Shown: positions 55,217 through 64,000, counted from the first letter of the stretch. The stretch is DNA of 64,000 bases from Bacteroidota bacterium (GCA_023417815.1 JAEZEI010000064.1:62001-126000); one strand, 5' to 3'. Notes: generated from the letters alone by a model not told the origin. Numbers and translations are program-made.

Positions 55217-56854
55217 TTAATATCCCATTCCGCCCATATCAGGAGCGCCACCCGGCATTGGATGATCGTCCTTCTTAGGTTTATCTGCGATAACACATTC
55301 CGTGGTCAACAACATTCCGGCGATTGAAGCAGCATTTTCAAGTGCTACCCTGCTCACCTTGGTTGGATCGATAACACCGGCTTTGAAAAGATTTTCATAT
55401 TGCTCGGTGCGTGCGTTGAAACCGAAATCGCCTTTTCCTTCGCGGATCTTCTGGATCACGATAGAGCCGTCGATACCCGCGTTTGATGTCAATGTGCGGA
55501 TCGGTTCTTCCAGTGCGCGGCGAACGATCTGCATACCGGTTTGTTCGTCTTCGATCTGTCCTTTCACTTTTGCATCAAGGCTGCTCACTGCGCGGATGTA
55601 AGCCACACCACCTCCTGGCACGATACCTTCTTCTACCGCTGCGCGTGTTGCATGAAGCGCATCATCAACCCTGTCTTTTTTCTCTTTCATTTCCACTTCC
55701 GTTGCGGCTCCCACATAAAGCACAGCCACACCGCCGGAAAGTTTTGCAAGACGTTCCTGCAGTTTTTCGCGGTCGTAGTCTGAAGTTGTATTCTCGATCT
55801 GTGATTTGATCTGTTGAACACGGGCCTGGATATCTTTCTTTGCTCCTTTACCGCCAACAACAGTTGTATTGTCTTTATCGATGGTTACGCTAGAAGCCTG
55901 GCCAAGATATGTCAGGTCTGCATTTTCCAGTTTGTACCCCTGCTCTTCACTGATAACGATACCCGCTGTCAGGATCGCAATATCAGTAAGCATTTCCTTG
56001 CGGCGGTCGCCGAATCCCGGAGCTTTTACAGCAGCAACCTTCAGTGTTCCACGAAGTTTGTTCACAACAAGTGTTGCCAGTGCTTCGCCTTCAAGGTCTT
56101 CAGCAATGATCAGCAACGGGCGGCCGCTTTGAGCAACTTTTTCCAGGATGTGAAGGATATCCTTCATCGCGCTGATCTTTTTGTCGAAGATCATGATGTA
56201 AGGATTCTGAAGTTCAACCTGCATTTTTTCGCTGTTGGTAACGAAGTATGGGCTGATGTAGCCACGGTCGAACTGCATACCTTCTACGATATCTACAGTT
56301 GTATCGGTTCCTTTTGCTTCTTCTACGGTTATCACACCTTCTTTTCCTACTTTACCAAAAGCTTCAGCGATCAGTTTGCCGATCATTTCGTCGTTGTTCG
56401 CTGAAATGGTAGCAACCTGCTGGATCTTTTTACTGTCGTTGCCAACGGTCTGGCTTTGCGCCTGAAGATTCTCAACAACGAGGCTAACGGCTTTATCTAT
56501 ACCGCGTTTAAGGTCCATTGGGTTAGCGCCCGCCGCAACCATTTTAAGTCCTTCGCTAATGATCGACTGCGCCAGAACGGTTGCAGTGGTAGTGCCATCA
56601 CCGGCAATGTCGGCGGTTTTGGAAGCTACTTCCTTTACCATTTGAGCACCCATGTTCTCAATGGGATCTTCCAGTTCAATTTCTTTAGCAACGGTTACAC
56701 CGTCTTTTGTTACCTGTGGCGCGCCGAATTTTTTATCGATCACCACGTTCCTGCCCTTAGGGCCAAGAGTAACCTTCACAGAATTTGCCAGGGTATCCAC
56801 CCCTTTCTTCATCCTGTTCCTGGCTTCAATATCGAAGTATATCAGTTTTGACAT
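55217..56854 (-). CDS. groL: chaperonin GroEL
   Basis: GroEL forms the ATP-driven folding chamber with GroES in the cytosol. The 545-residue length and the landmarks are standard: N-terminal [34 protein letters not shown]-site [11 protein letters not shown], and the C-terminal Gly/Met-rich tail [13 protein letters not shown]. It is the second gene of the groES-groEL operon, with 48 bases between them and an own terminator after it. Confidence 0.99.
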   Translation of the reverse strand: MSKLIYFDIEARNRMKKGVDTLANSVKVTLGPKGRNVVIDKKFGAPQVTKDGVTVAKEIELEDPIENMGAQMVKEVASKTADIAGDGTTTATVLAQSIISEGLKMVAAGANPMDLKRGIDKAVSLVVENLQAQSQTVGNDSKKIQQVATISANNDEMIGKLIAEAFGKVGKEGVITVEEAKGTDTTVDIVEGMQFDRGYISPYFVTNSEKMQVELQNPYIMIFDKKISAMKDILHILEKVAQSGRPLLIIAEDLEGEALATLVVNKLRGTLKVAAVKAPGFGDRRKEMLTDIAILTAGIVISEEQGYKLENADLTYLGQASSVTIDKDNTTVVGGKGAKKDIQARVQQIKSQIENTTSDYDREKLQERLAKLSGGVAVLYVGAATEVEMKEKKDRVDDALHATRAAVEEGIVPGGGVAYIRAVSSLDAKVKGQIEDEQTGMQIVRRALEEPIRTLTSNAGIDGSIVIQKIREGKGDFGFNARTEQYENLFKAGVIDPTKVSRVALENAASIAGMLLTTECVIADKPKKDDHPMPGGAPDMGGMGY

Positions 56855-56902
56855 GACGTATCAGTTTTTTTTTTGGGTTGAAAAGTTTAGGTACGATATA
56901 TA

Positions 56903-57187
56903 TTATATAATAGCGAGGATGTCGCTCTCACGCATGATCAGGTAGTCGTTACCTTCGATGGTGATCTCCGTTCCGCCATATTTGCCATACAGGACAGTGT
57001 CGCCTGGTTTTACGGTAACGGGTTCATCTTTCTTGCCGGGGCCGGCTGCTATTACTGTTCCTCTTTGTGGCTTCTCTTTAGCAGTATCAGGAATAATGAT
57101 ACCGCCTGCTGTTTTTTCCTCTGCTGCTGCTGGTTTCACAATTACCCTGTCGTGTAGCGGGGTAACGCTTAACTTTTTAGTGGCCAT
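56903..57187 (-). CDS. groS: co-chaperonin GroES
   Basis: The ATG at 57187 gives 94 residues starting [20 protein letters not shown], the expected GroES N-terminus; the longer open frame to 57328 runs through the promoter region and is not used. The mobile loop ([19 protein letters not shown]) and the core [14 protein letters not shown] are clear. GroES caps GroEL. The leader holds a -7-like box (TACCTTCG) and an inverted repeat 90 bases upstream. Confidence 0.98.
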   Translation of the reverse strand: MATKKLSVTPLHDRVIVKPAAAEEKTAGGIIIPDTAKEKPQRGTVIAAGPGKKDEPVTVKPGDTVLYGKYGGTEITIEGNDYLIMRESDILAII

Positions 57188-57232
57188 AGATCTGTTTGTT
57201 TTGATTAATTGAATGCCCGTTTTTTGGGTATG

Positions 57233-57262
57233 CGAAGGTAGACTAATTCCATACCAATCAAC
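57233..57262 (-). promoter_or_regulatory. candidate groESL promoter
   Basis: On the minus strand: GTTG at 57262-57259, 18 bases, then TACCTTCG at 57240-57233 (one mismatch to TAnnTTTG). The same TAnnTTCG variant is found before plsY (11455-11462) and before the S41 gene (40039-40046). Confidence 0.45.
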
Positions 57263-57276
57263 CAGAAAAGAAGTTG

Positions 57277-57302
57277 TGTCAGCATTTATGGTATTGCTGA
57301 CA
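57277..57302. promoter_or_regulatory. inverted repeat upstream of groESL
   Basis: TGTCAGCA, a 10-base centre and TGCTGACA, about 90 bases before the groES ATG and just upstream of the predicted promoter. It is not the CIRCE sequence. It may be a heat-shock operator or activator site; this is inference from the position. Confidence 0.5.
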
Positions 57303-57380
57303 GTTTTGCCATGGGTACCGGCAGACAAATTTTCATATTGCTAAAATCAGGCTTAACAAGGTACTCTCGCCCACAAACCC

Positions 57381-57388
57381 TAATTTTG
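57381..57388 (+). promoter_or_regulatory. candidate -7 box of nusB
   Basis: TAATTTTG matches TAnnTTTG, 22 bases before the nusB ATG at 57411. Confidence 0.4.
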
Positions 57389-57410
57389 CCGGCTTACAAC
57401 AAGTGGAATA

Positions 57411-58337
57411 ATGATCAGCAGAAGAAATATCCGGGTTAAAGTGATGCAGACCCTTTACGCCCTTGACAGCCGCGAGGCCGGTCGCAGGGATGAAGCGCTT
57501 AAAATGCTTGACCGGAAGATCGGGCAGTCGCACGAACTATTTGTTTACCTTATATATTTTATTACCGAAGTTGCCCGTTACGCTGAGATCGATGCCCGCC
57601 AAAAGGCCGGGAAGCACCTCCCTACCGAAACGGATCTTGCTGTAAATACCCGGATCGCCGGTAATGAACTGCTCTGGCACATCCTGGAAGACAATTCATT
57701 TAAATCAGCCGTGGCTTCCATGAAGCCTGATCTGCAAATTGACCGCGAACTGGTCCGCAGGATTTACCAGTCCCTTGTGCAGTCGGAGCCCTATGCAGAA
57801 TATATCGAAATGACTTCCCGGAACAAACAGACGGAAAAATTCATCCTTGAATTCATTTTCACCGACCTGATGCTGCCCGAGGAACTGTTCATCAGCCACC
57901 TGGAAGAAAAGTTCCTGAACTGGGATGATGATGCAGAAATGATGAATACCCTCGTGATAAACTACCTGGGGAGGCCTACCACATCCTTCAACAGTATTCT
58001 GAGCGAGGAAAAATTAAAGTTTGCGAAAGACCTTGTGATCACGGTGCTGGAAAAACATGACCAGACGCTGGAGATCATTAAACCGAAACTCAATAACTGG
58101 GATGCTGAGAGGATCGCTTCGCTGGACATGATCCTGTTGCATATGGGTGTTTGCGAATTCCTTTATTTTGAAACCATCCCTACGCGGGTGACCATAAATG
58201 AATATATAGATCTTGCCAAGGCTTACAGCACTCCTCAAAGCGGGCAGTTCATAAACGGGATCCTGGATAATATTCACAAGGATCTTACAGCACAGAACCG
58301 CATCCATAAACGTAACTATAAGAACAGTACATTATGA
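57411..58337 (+). CDS. nusB: transcription antitermination factor NusB
   Basis: NusB helps antitermination on ribosomal RNA operons. At 308 residues it is much longer than the enterobacterial protein (about 140); the conserved NusB fold is the C-terminal part (from about residue 165: FIFTDLMLPEELFISHLEEKF, DLVITVLEKHDQTLEIIKPKLNNWDAERIASLDMILLHMGVCEFLYFETIPTRVTINEYIDLAKAYSTPQSGQFINGILDNI). The N-terminal extension is usual in Bacteroidota. The 3' end overlaps the DUF1573 gene by four bases. Confidence 0.95.
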   Translation: MISRRNIRVKVMQTLYALDSREAGRRDEALKMLDRKIGQSHELFVYLIYFITEVARYAEIDARQKAGKHLPTETDLAVNTRIAGNELLWHILEDNSFKSAVASMKPDLQIDRELVRRIYQSLVQSEPYAEYIEMTSRNKQTEKFILEFIFTDLMLPEELFISHLEEKFLNWDDDAEMMNTLVINYLGRPTTSFNSILSEEKLKFAKDLVITVLEKHDQTLEIIKPKLNNWDAERIASLDMILLHMGVCEFLYFETIPTRVTINEYIDLAKAYSTPQSGQFINGILDNIHKDLTAQNRIHKRNYKNSTL

Positions 58338-58765
58338 GAAAAACTATCCTGGTCCTTGGAACTGCAGCTTTTCTTTATTCGTGTGATATACGCGACAAGG
58401 AAAAACATTCCATCGAAACTGTAGAACACGCAGAGATAAAACCGACAACAGTTCAGCTGATCGACAGCGTGTATGATTTCGGCACCATCACCGAAGGTGA
58501 GAATGTTGAATACAGCTACCGTTTCAAAAATACAGGCAGTGAGCCCCTGGTAATTCAGAATGCAACGGCCAGCTGCGGCTGCACTGTTCCGGAAAAACCT
58601 GATGCACCGATAAAACCTGGAGAGACAGGGTATATTAAAGTGAAATACAACAGTGATAAAAGACCGGGGCAGGCGCACAAGACCGTGGTGGTAACCTCAA
58701 ACGCATCACCGGCATTCCCGGATCTCGTGATTACCGGAAACGTTCTTTCAAAAAACAATCAATAG
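58334..58765 (+). CDS. DUF1573 lipoprotein
   Basis: The 143-residue protein has a lipoprotein signal with lipid Cys at residue 17 (ALFYSCD-like: LGTAAFLYSCDIRDK) and one DUF1573 immunoglobulin-like domain: YDFGTITEGENVEYSYRFKNTGSEPLVIQNATASCGCTVPEKPDAPIKPGETGYIKVKYNSDKRPG. The family is common in Bacteroidota envelopes; function unknown. It starts inside the nusB 3' end (ATGA overlap), so it is in the nusB operon with yajC following 19 bases later. Confidence 0.9.
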   Translation: MRKTILVLGTAAFLYSCDIRDKEKHSIETVEHAEIKPTTVQLIDSVYDFGTITEGENVEYSYRFKNTGSEPLVIQNATASCGCTVPEKPDAPIKPGETGYIKVKYNSDKRPGQAHKTVVVTSNASPAFPDLVITGNVLSKNNQ

Positions 58766-58784
58766 GTTACTTAAACAAAAAACA

Positions 58785-59126
58785 ATGCAATTACTTACTA
58801 TTTTTCTTATGATGGATCCGCAGGGAAAAGGCGGAAGTTCAGGAACGCTTATCATGATGGGTCTGATGATCCTTGTATTCTGGCTATTCATGATCAGGCC
58901 GCAGGCAAAAAAAGCAAAGCAACAGAAAGAATTCATCAATAATATGCAGAAGGGCGACAAGATCGTTACTATCGCAGGTATCCACGGTACTATCAACAAA
59001 GTGAATGATGATGGGACCATCATGCTGGAGATCTCCCCGGGATCATACATCAAGATCGAACGGAGCGCAGTGAGCCTCGAATGGAGCAACACAGCGAACA
59101 AAGCAGCGGTCGCAGATAAAAAATAA
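58785..59126 (+). CDS. yajC: Sec translocase accessory subunit YajC
   Basis: The 113-residue protein has one membrane helix (about residues 23-41, TLIMMGLMILVFWLFMI), the YajC motif RPQAKKAKQQKEFINNMQKGDKIVTIAGIHGTI and a short C-terminal domain. YajC joins SecDF at the inner-membrane translocase; secDF lies 3 kb downstream. A strong terminator follows. Confidence 0.95.
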   Translation: MQLLTIFLMMDPQGKGGSSGTLIMMGLMILVFWLFMIRPQAKKAKQQKEFINNMQKGDKIVTIAGIHGTINKVNDDGTIMLEISPGSYIKIERSAVSLEWSNTANKAAVADKK

Positions 59127-59132
59127 TTTTTC

Positions 59133-59158
59133 TCCCCTCAATTGAGGGGATTTTTTTT
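59133..59158 (+). terminator. intrinsic terminator of the nusB-yajC operon
   Basis: Stem TCCCCTCA/TGAGGGGA followed by eight T, just past the yajC stop codon. Confidence 0.92.
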
Positions 59159-59182
59159 GACCTTTAATTATTCTATCATTGA

Positions 59183-59770
59183 ATGGCTATGCTTAAAGTT
59201 GGTCTTACAGGCGGTATTGGCAGCGGCAAAACGATCGTTGCAAAAGTGTTTGAGTGCCTGGGCTTGCCTGTTTACTATGCTGATGCAAGCGCTAAGCGGT
59301 TAATGAACGAGGAGCCATTGAAGAGCAAGATCTCTGAATCGTTTGGGGCTGATGCATATATAAATGGGGTATTGAACCGTGGGTGGCTGGCGCAAAAGGT
59401 ATTTTCAGACAAGGAGCAGCTTGAATTATTGAATTCAATGGTTCATCCTGTAACGATCGCGGATGCCGAAAGGTGGTTCAGTGAACAGCATGCTCCTTAT
59501 GCGATCAAGGAGGCTGCGCTGATATTTGAAGCTGGTTCCGAAAAAAAGCTCGATCATGTTATCGGTGTTTATGCGCCAGATGAGACCAGGATCAAAAGAA
59601 CAATGGAAAGAGATGGCATCTCGCGCGAACATGTGCTGGCAAGGATGAGTAAGCAATTCCCCCAGGAAAAAAATATGGAGCGCTGTGATTTTGTGATCAT
59701 GAATGATGACATCCAAGCTATCCTGCCACAGGTACTGGATATTGATAAACTTCTGCGGGCCAGGTCCTAA
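59183..59770 (+). CDS. coaE: dephospho-CoA kinase
   Basis: CoaE makes the last step of coenzyme A synthesis. The 195-residue P-loop kinase has GLTGGIGSGKTIVAKVF (residues 7-23), the acidic substrate region YADASAKRLMN, HPVTIADAERW and a C-terminal lid segment DETRIKRTMERDGISREHVLARM. An ATG two codons later (59189) is possible. It starts 25 bases after the yajC terminator. Confidence 0.95.
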   Translation: MAMLKVGLTGGIGSGKTIVAKVFECLGLPVYYADASAKRLMNEEPLKSKISESFGADAYINGVLNRGWLAQKVFSDKEQLELLNSMVHPVTIADAERWFSEQHAPYAIKEAALIFEAGSEKKLDHVIGVYAPDETRIKRTMERDGISREHVLARMSKQFPQEKNMERCDFVIMNDDIQAILPQVLDIDKLLRARS

Positions 59771-59782
59771 GCCATCCTCAAA

Positions 59783-60610
59783 CTATCCTGCTGGTTCGCC
59801 CAACATATCCATTTCAAGGTTTTCTGTGGCATTTATGTCATCGAGTTCAAACTGCTGGTTCTTCCATTCCGTTTTTATCATTTCAAACTTATGCTTGTCA
59901 AGGTATTTTTTGAAAAATAGCATTTTTGTATCTCGATCAAATATGATGCGGTTAATATCTTTAGGAGAATTAAAAACGTGGTAGTAACAATACAAGATGA
60001 ATGTCTGACGTTTCTTCGGCACATCATTATATCGCGTTTTCCCGAAAAATCCATTTAGAGCCTTCCATTTTTTTCCCTGCTTAAAAACAATTGCTTTCCT
60101 GGAGCTATTTAGATCTCCGAATTTTTCAATTAATAAAAAATGTTTATCGTCAAGTTCATATATTGAATCAATCAGATAGCTTCCTCCTGCATTTTCATAA
60201 ACTATCCTGTTCAATCCCCTGTCCTTAATAAAGTATTTCTTACGGGAACTTGAAGTAAATGCATAGACATCAAAGAACTGTTCATTTACAAAAAAGGAAT
60301 GAATGGAAACTTCTGCCTTATTAGACATATTATAAAATCGCATGTTCACGTTAGCCCGGTTTGTTCTGAAGCTATCCTGCAGTTTGGGAGCACTTTCAAG
60401 TACAAATTTTCTGAAGGTTTCATCAACTTTCCTTGTGAGCATGGAATTATTTTTCTTCGTGATCTTAAGCGTTTCACTCTTAACAAGCGAAAACCTGTTG
60501 AGATGATCAATGTGCGCTATAAATTCAGGAAGTTGTCCCTTTGCAACAGACGAAGCTCCGGCAAGGATACAAAGTATCGCGACCCTCAGGTTGAGGCAGG
60601 TTTGGTTCAT
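59783..60610 (-). CDS. secreted hypothetical protein
   Basis: The 275-residue protein has a signal peptide (MNQTCLNLRVAILCILAGASSVAKG) and a basic, beta-rich mature part with repeated aromatic residues (SIHSFFVNEQFFDVYAFTSSSRKKYF, LILYCYYHVFNS-like region). I do not recognise a family. It is convergent with coaE and lies downstream of the aminotransferase gene on the same strand, 21 bases away, so it may be cotranscribed. Confidence 0.65.
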   Translation of the reverse strand: MNQTCLNLRVAILCILAGASSVAKGQLPEFIAHIDHLNRFSLVKSETLKITKKNNSMLTRKVDETFRKFVLESAPKLQDSFRTNRANVNMRFYNMSNKAEVSIHSFFVNEQFFDVYAFTSSSRKKYFIKDRGLNRIVYENAGGSYLIDSIYELDDKHFLLIEKFGDLNSSRKAIVFKQGKKWKALNGFFGKTRYNDVPKKRQTFILYCYYHVFNSPKDINRIIFDRDTKMLFFKKYLDKHKFEMIKTEWKNQQFELDDINATENLEMDMLGEPAG

Positions 60611-60631
60611 AGATTGTATAACTGCTATTTT

Positions 60632-61825
60632 TTACTTTAACCGAAGAAGGGCATTCCTGATCTTATCAAATCCTTTTTCAATGTTTGCTATACTGTTGGC
60701 AAAAGAGATGCGGATACAATTCGGTTCACCGAAGGCCCTGCCCGTTACCACAGAAACATGAGCATCATTTAAAAGATACATGCAGAGGTCATCGGCATCT
60801 TCCACCAGGTTCCCGGTTGGGGTTTGTTTATTGAAGTACTGGTGTACATCCGGGAAAACATAAAAAGCGCCCGGAGGTTCGCTGCAGATGATGCCCGGAA
60901 TTTCCTTCACCAGTTCCATCACCCGGTCTCTTCTTTTCCGGAATTGCTGCACCATTTCATGCGTTGGTTTCAGATCTCCTTCCAGTGCAGTGATCGCTGC
61001 ACGCTGTGTTACTGCATTAGTACCGCTGGTGAACTGACCCTGGATCTTCTCGCAGGCTTTTGCAACTTCAGCAGGAGCAGCAATGTAACCCAGGCGCCAG
61101 CCGGTCATAGCGAAACCTTTACTAAGCCCGTTAATTACGATCACCCTGTCGCGGAGGAAATCGAATGATGCAATGCTCTCATGTTTTCCTACGAAATTGA
61201 TATGCTCATAGATCTCATCACTCATGATAAAAACATTGGGATGTTTCCGGAACACCTCTGCAAGTGCTGAAAGTTCATCAGACGAATAAAGTGCGCCGGT
61301 TGGATTACACGGCGATGAGAACATGAATAGCTTTGTGCGGCTGGTGATGGCTTCCTCCAGTTCATCCGGGGTTATTTTATAACCGTTGGAAAGGCGGGTT
61401 TTAACCAGCTTCACCGTTCCGCCGGCCAGTTTTACGATCTCGCTGTAGGTAACCCAGTATGGCGTGGGAATGATCACTTCATCATCTTTATCTACAATGG
61501 CAAGTACGGTGTTGGCAATACTTTGTTTTGCACCGGTGCTCACCACAATTTCTGCGGTGGAATATTTCAACCCGTTATCCCGCTCCAGTTTTTTACAGAT
61601 CGCTTCCCGGAGGTCTAAATATCCGGCAACCGGTGTATAATGGCTGTAATTCTCATCGATCGCTTTTTTAGCCGCAGATTTAATATGTTCAGGCGTATCA
61701 AAATCGGGTTCCCCAAGGCTAAGATCAGTGATGTCATGACCCTGTGCTCTCAACTCTCGTCCCAGCTTCGCCATTTTAAGTGTTTCAGGTTCGTTAAAGC
61801 GAAGCAGTAATGAAGACAATTCCAT
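60632..61825 (-). CDS. pyridoxal-phosphate-dependent aminotransferase (AspC-like)
   Basis: The ATG at 61825 gives MELSSLLLRFNEPETLKMAKLGREL and 397 residues; the frame is open to 61861. It is a fold-type I class I aminotransferase: LSLGEPDFDTPEHIKSA, PTPYWVTYSEIVKLAGG, FSSPCNPTGALYS, and the PLP lysine in VINGLSKGFAMTGWRLGYIAAP. The sequence is closest to aspartate aminotransferases of the I-gamma type; substrate range cannot be fixed from sequence. It is divergent from secDF. Confidence 0.92.
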   Translation of the reverse strand: MELSSLLLRFNEPETLKMAKLGRELRAQGHDITDLSLGEPDFDTPEHIKSAAKKAIDENYSHYTPVAGYLDLREAICKKLERDNGLKYSTAEIVVSTGAKQSIANTVLAIVDKDDEVIIPTPYWVTYSEIVKLAGGTVKLVKTRLSNGYKITPDELEEAITSRTKLFMFSSPCNPTGALYSSDELSALAEVFRKHPNVFIMSDEIYEHINFVGKHESIASFDFLRDRVIVINGLSKGFAMTGWRLGYIAAPAEVAKACEKIQGQFTSGTNAVTQRAAITALEGDLKPTHEMVQQFRKRRDRVMELVKEIPGIICSEPPGAFYVFPDVHQYFNKQTPTGNLVEDADDLCMYLLNDAHVSVVTGRAFGEPNCIRISFANSIANIEKGFDKIRNALLRLK

Positions 61826-61945
61826 GAATAAAATATATTGGTTAGTATGAGAAAAGGGCAATCATTTACCGCCTTCAAATGTTGAAAATCAACGGCTCGT
61901 AATCCCTTTATTCCCTTGCAAAATGGGCATATTTCCAAAATAAAC

Positions 61946-61970
61946 AAGCGATTATCTTCAATCGCTTTTT
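61946..61970. terminator. stem-loop just upstream of the secDF promoter box
   Basis: Perfect 8-bp stem AAGCGATT/AATCGCTT with a 6-base loop, followed by TTTTTCCCC on the plus strand. It lies four bases before the secDF -7 box. As in front of the ncRNA units, it may insulate the promoter from upstream transcription. Confidence 0.5.
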
Positions 61971-61974
61971 CCCC

Positions 61975-61982
61975 TATCTTTG
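61975..61982 (+). promoter_or_regulatory. candidate -7 box of secDF
   Basis: TATCTTTG matches TAnnTTTG, 41 bases before the ATG at 62024. Confidence 0.45.
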
Positions 61983-62023
61983 CACGCTACGAAAAAATTG
62001 ACTACAAGCAAAAGTTAACTGAC

Positions 62024-64000
62024 ATGAGATTAAAAGGTTTAGTGTGGTTCTTTACCATTGCCTTGATCCTGATTTCCCTATTTGAGCTTTCCTATACCTG
62101 GGTTGTTAGAAGTTACGAAAACAAAGTAAAAGCACAGGCCGAAAGAATGGTGCGCAACCAGGCTGCCGGCCTTTCTGCCGAAGAAAAAGAAGCACTGGTT
62201 AAACAAAAGACCCAGGCTATTTTAGACAGCACAAGGGACAAAAGCATTTATCCTGTAATCGGTACTACATACCAGAAAGCAAAGGAAAATGAACTAAACC
62301 TCGGCCTTGACCTCCAGGGAGGTATCAGCGTAACAATGGATGTAAGTCTTGAGGGATTGCTGAAATCACTAAGCAACAATTCCCAGGATCCTACACTCAT
62401 TAAGGCGCTTCAAACAGCTACCGCCCGCAAGGCAACAAGTGAATCAGACTATATAACACTTTTCAGCAGCGCATTCATTGAACAAAATGGCGGAGGAAAA
62501 CTCTCCGGGTTATTTGCAGGCCCTGGAAAAGAAATAAAGATCGGCGACAGCGATAACCAGGTCATTCAAAAGATCAGGACCGTTGCGAACAGCGCCATCA
62601 AACAAACGCACCAGATCCTTACAAAACGTATCGATAAGTTCGGTGTGGCTTCTCCCAATATCAACCTTGATGAAAGTAAGGGAGTGATCAATGTGGAATT
62701 GGCCGGTGTTACAGATGCAGACAGGGTACGCTCTTTCCTGCAATCTTCAGCTAACCTGCAGTTCTGGGAAGTTTATCGCATTGACGAAATTGCACCGGCT
62801 TTACAACAGGCAGATAAGAATCTTCAGAATTACCTGAACGGTATTGCTGCTGGTGATACCGCAGCATTGGCTGACACTACCCTGCTGGCAAAAAATGTCA
62901 ATCCATTGTTCAGGGTAATGAGCCCGATCGATGTTCAGACAGATAGTAAAGGACAGCAATTCTTTGCGTCAGCAATCGGAAATGTTGCTTTAAAAGATAC
63001 AGCACTGCTGAACAGTTATCTTAATAATGCTGTAGTAAAGAATGCCTTCCCCACCAACCTGAAATTCATGTATGGTGTTGAGGAGGTTGCTGATAATAAA
63101 GTGCGTTTCCTGCCGGTTTATGCCATCAAAACAATTCCGGGTTCTGTGAAAGCCCCGCTGGAAGGTGAATCTGTGGAAGAAGCTAAGCAGGATTTCGATG
63201 AAAGAGGTCGCCCGGCAATTAAAATGCAAATGACTCCCCAGGGAACAAGAACGTGGGCCAGGCTTACTGCAAAGAATGTGGGCCGTCCCATCGCTATCGC
63301 TCTCGATGATGTTGTTTACAGTGCTCCGAACGTAAGCGGCCCTATCGAAGGTGGTGATTCCGAGATCTCAGGGTCATTTACTGTTGAACAGGCCCAGGAT
63401 CTTGCAAACATTTTGAAATCAGGTAAGCTTGATGCTCCAGCGAAAATTGTTGCGCAGCAGGTTGTAGGTCCAACCCTTGGTGCCGAGGCTGTAAAGGGCG
63501 GTGCTATGGCATTCGTTATTTCATTTTTCGTGATCTTCTGCCTGATGCTTATATATTATAACAATGGGGGCTGGATCGCTAATATAGCCCTGGTACTTAA
63601 CCTGCTGTTTACGATCGGTGTACTTGCGGCGATGGGCTTTACTCTTACGGCAGCAGGTATCGCAGGCTTGATCCTTACCATTGGTATGGCGGTAGATACA
63701 AACGTTGTGATCTTCGAGCGTATTAAAGATGAACTCCGAAAAGGTAAATCATACCAGCAGGCCGTGGCAGACGGTTACGACCGCTCTCTTCCTCCTGTAA
63801 TTGATGCGCACATCACTTCCCTTATCACTGCATTCATCCTTGTTTACTTTGGTCTTGGTCCTGTACTAGGCTTCGCTACCACCCAGATCATCGGTCTATT
63901 GCTTTCAATGTTCTGTGGTATCCTGGTTTCAAGGCTCGTTACGGAGATCTACATGAACAAGAACCGTCACTTTAAGTATGAGACATCTTTCAGCAAGAAT
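62024..64000 (+). CDS. secDF: protein translocase SecD/SecDF (5' part)
   Basis: The frame runs from ATG 62024 to the window end without a stop (659 codons). SecD uses the proton gradient to pull proteins through SecYEG on the periplasmic side. Seen: N-terminal membrane helix (VWFFTIALILISLFELSYTW), the D1 motif ELNLGLDLQGGISVTM, a large periplasmic domain, and from about residue 495 the membrane bundle with LTIGMAVDTNVVIFERIKDELRKG. In Bacteroidota SecD and SecF are usually one chain; here the text ends right after the SecD half (MNKNRHFKYETSFSKN), so the SecF part probably follows outside the window. Confidence 0.96.
   Translation, partial: MRLKGLVWFFTIALILISLFELSYTWVVRSYENKVKAQAERMVRNQAAGLSAEEKEALVKQKTQAILDSTRDKSIYPVIGTTYQKAKENELNLGLDLQGGISVTMDVSLEGLLKSLSNNSQDPTLIKALQTATARKATSESDYITLFSSAFIEQNGGGKLSGLFAGPGKEIKIGDSDNQVIQKIRTVANSAIKQTHQILTKRIDKFGVASPNINLDESKGVINVELAGVTDADRVRSFLQSSANLQFWEVYRIDEIAPALQQADKNLQNYLNGIAAGDTAALADTTLLAKNVNPLFRVMSPIDVQTDSKGQQFFASAIGNVALKDTALLNSYLNNAVVKNAFPTNLKFMYGVEEVADNKVRFLPVYAIKTIPGSVKAPLEGESVEEAKQDFDERGRPAIKMQMTPQGTRTWARLTAKNVGRPIAIALDDVVYSAPNVSGPIEGGDSEISGSFTVEQAQDLANILKSGKLDAPAKIVAQQVVGPTLGAEAVKGGAMAFVISFFVIFCLMLIYYNNGGWIANIALVLNLLFTIGVLAAMGFTLTAAGIAGLILTIGMAVDTNVVIFERIKDELRKGKSYQQAVADGYDRSLPPVIDAHITSLITAFILVYFGLGPVLGFATTQIIGLLLSMFCGILVSRLVTEIYMNKNRHFKYETSFSKN

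Noticed and set aside
55814..56404. 196-codon plus-strand frame opposite groEL
   Set aside because: It is antisense to a conserved groEL and Phe/Cys-rich, as expected for a shadow frame.
57277..57302. CIRCE element for HrcA
   Set aside because: The arms (TGTCAGCA/TGCTGACA) and the 10-base spacing do not match the CIRCE consensus TTAGCACTC-N9-GAGTGCTAA.
57188..57328. Longer GroES start
   Set aside because: It would add 47 residues that no GroES has and would cover the promoter-like box and the inverted repeat.
1..64000. rRNA, tRNA, insertion sequences or prophage
   Set aside because: No sequence with the expected features was noticed on either strand; a tRNAscan and IS search would be needed to exclude small or degenerate copies.

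Overview
The window looks like an ordinary chromosomal stretch of a Bacteroidota bacterium, most likely a member of the Chitinophagaceae or a near relative. The evidence is: a fused SecDF start, a long (308-residue) NusB, a Por-type (T9SS type A) C-terminal sorting domain, an HU-like/SPOR membrane protein, an sdhC-sdhA-sdhB operon of the Bacteroidota fumarate-reductase type, and repeated TAnnTTTG promoter boxes with a TTTG-like box 20-21 bases upstream. No rRNA, tRNA, insertion sequence, prophage or CRISPR array was seen. The genus is an inference.

Layout. 1-5 kb: end of a BNR/YCF48-like repeat protein, a DUF486 membrane protein, a small secreted protein and smc. 5-9.6 kb: FMN reductase, a TPR protein, dnaG and an unknown protein. 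9.6-15 kb: a tandem repeat block, an M48 lipoprotein peptidase, plsY, prmA, pnp and rpsO. 15-21 kb: EcsC-like protein, a GHL10 glycosyl hydrolase-like protein and a two-module M16 peptidase. 21-24 kb: a surface-polysaccharide cluster (WlbA-like dehydrogenase and two glycosyltransferases). 24-33 kb: ftsE, purM-like, ribF, holA, a coiled-coil membrane protein and a 1157-residue outer-membrane protein. 33-36 kb: succinate dehydrogenase/fumarate reductase. 36-42 kb: a T9SS cargo protein, a MurNAc recycling pair (BadF-type kinase plus murQ) and an S41 protease. 42-47.5 kb: cystathionine beta-synthase-like enzyme, a 1.3-kb non-coding block, a BtuF-like protein, class I aldolase and accD. 47.5-54 kb: AI-2E family transporter, DUF1801 protein, smpB, a lone LuxR-type HTH protein, sdaA, FKBP, HU/SPOR protein and a DnaJ-like protein. 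54-64 kb: a DUF6766-type gene broken by an amber codon, groES-groEL, nusB, DUF1573 protein, yajC, coaE, an unknown protein, an aspartate aminotransferase-like enzyme and the start of secDF.

The most unusual part is 43.45-44.59 kb. Two tandem non-coding units of about 440 and 490 nt each carry the same promoter layout and each end in a strong intrinsic terminator. Their bodies contain eight copies of a hairpin module with a conserved asymmetric internal loop (UAU opposite GAUGAU), separated by G-poor A/C-rich linkers. Compensatory base changes and one copy with a long apical extension indicate that RNA structure is being kept. I do not recognise this RNA family.

Most other genes are housekeeping: DNA replication and segregation (smc, dnaG, holA), RNA turnover and translation quality control (pnp, rpsO, smpB, nusB), protein folding and export (groESL, DnaJ-like, FKBP, yajC, secDF), and central or cofactor metabolism (sdh, aldolase, accD, ribF, coaE, sdaA). 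Many neighbouring genes are tail-to-tail with stops that abut or overlap by 15-20 bases, which shows a compact genome.
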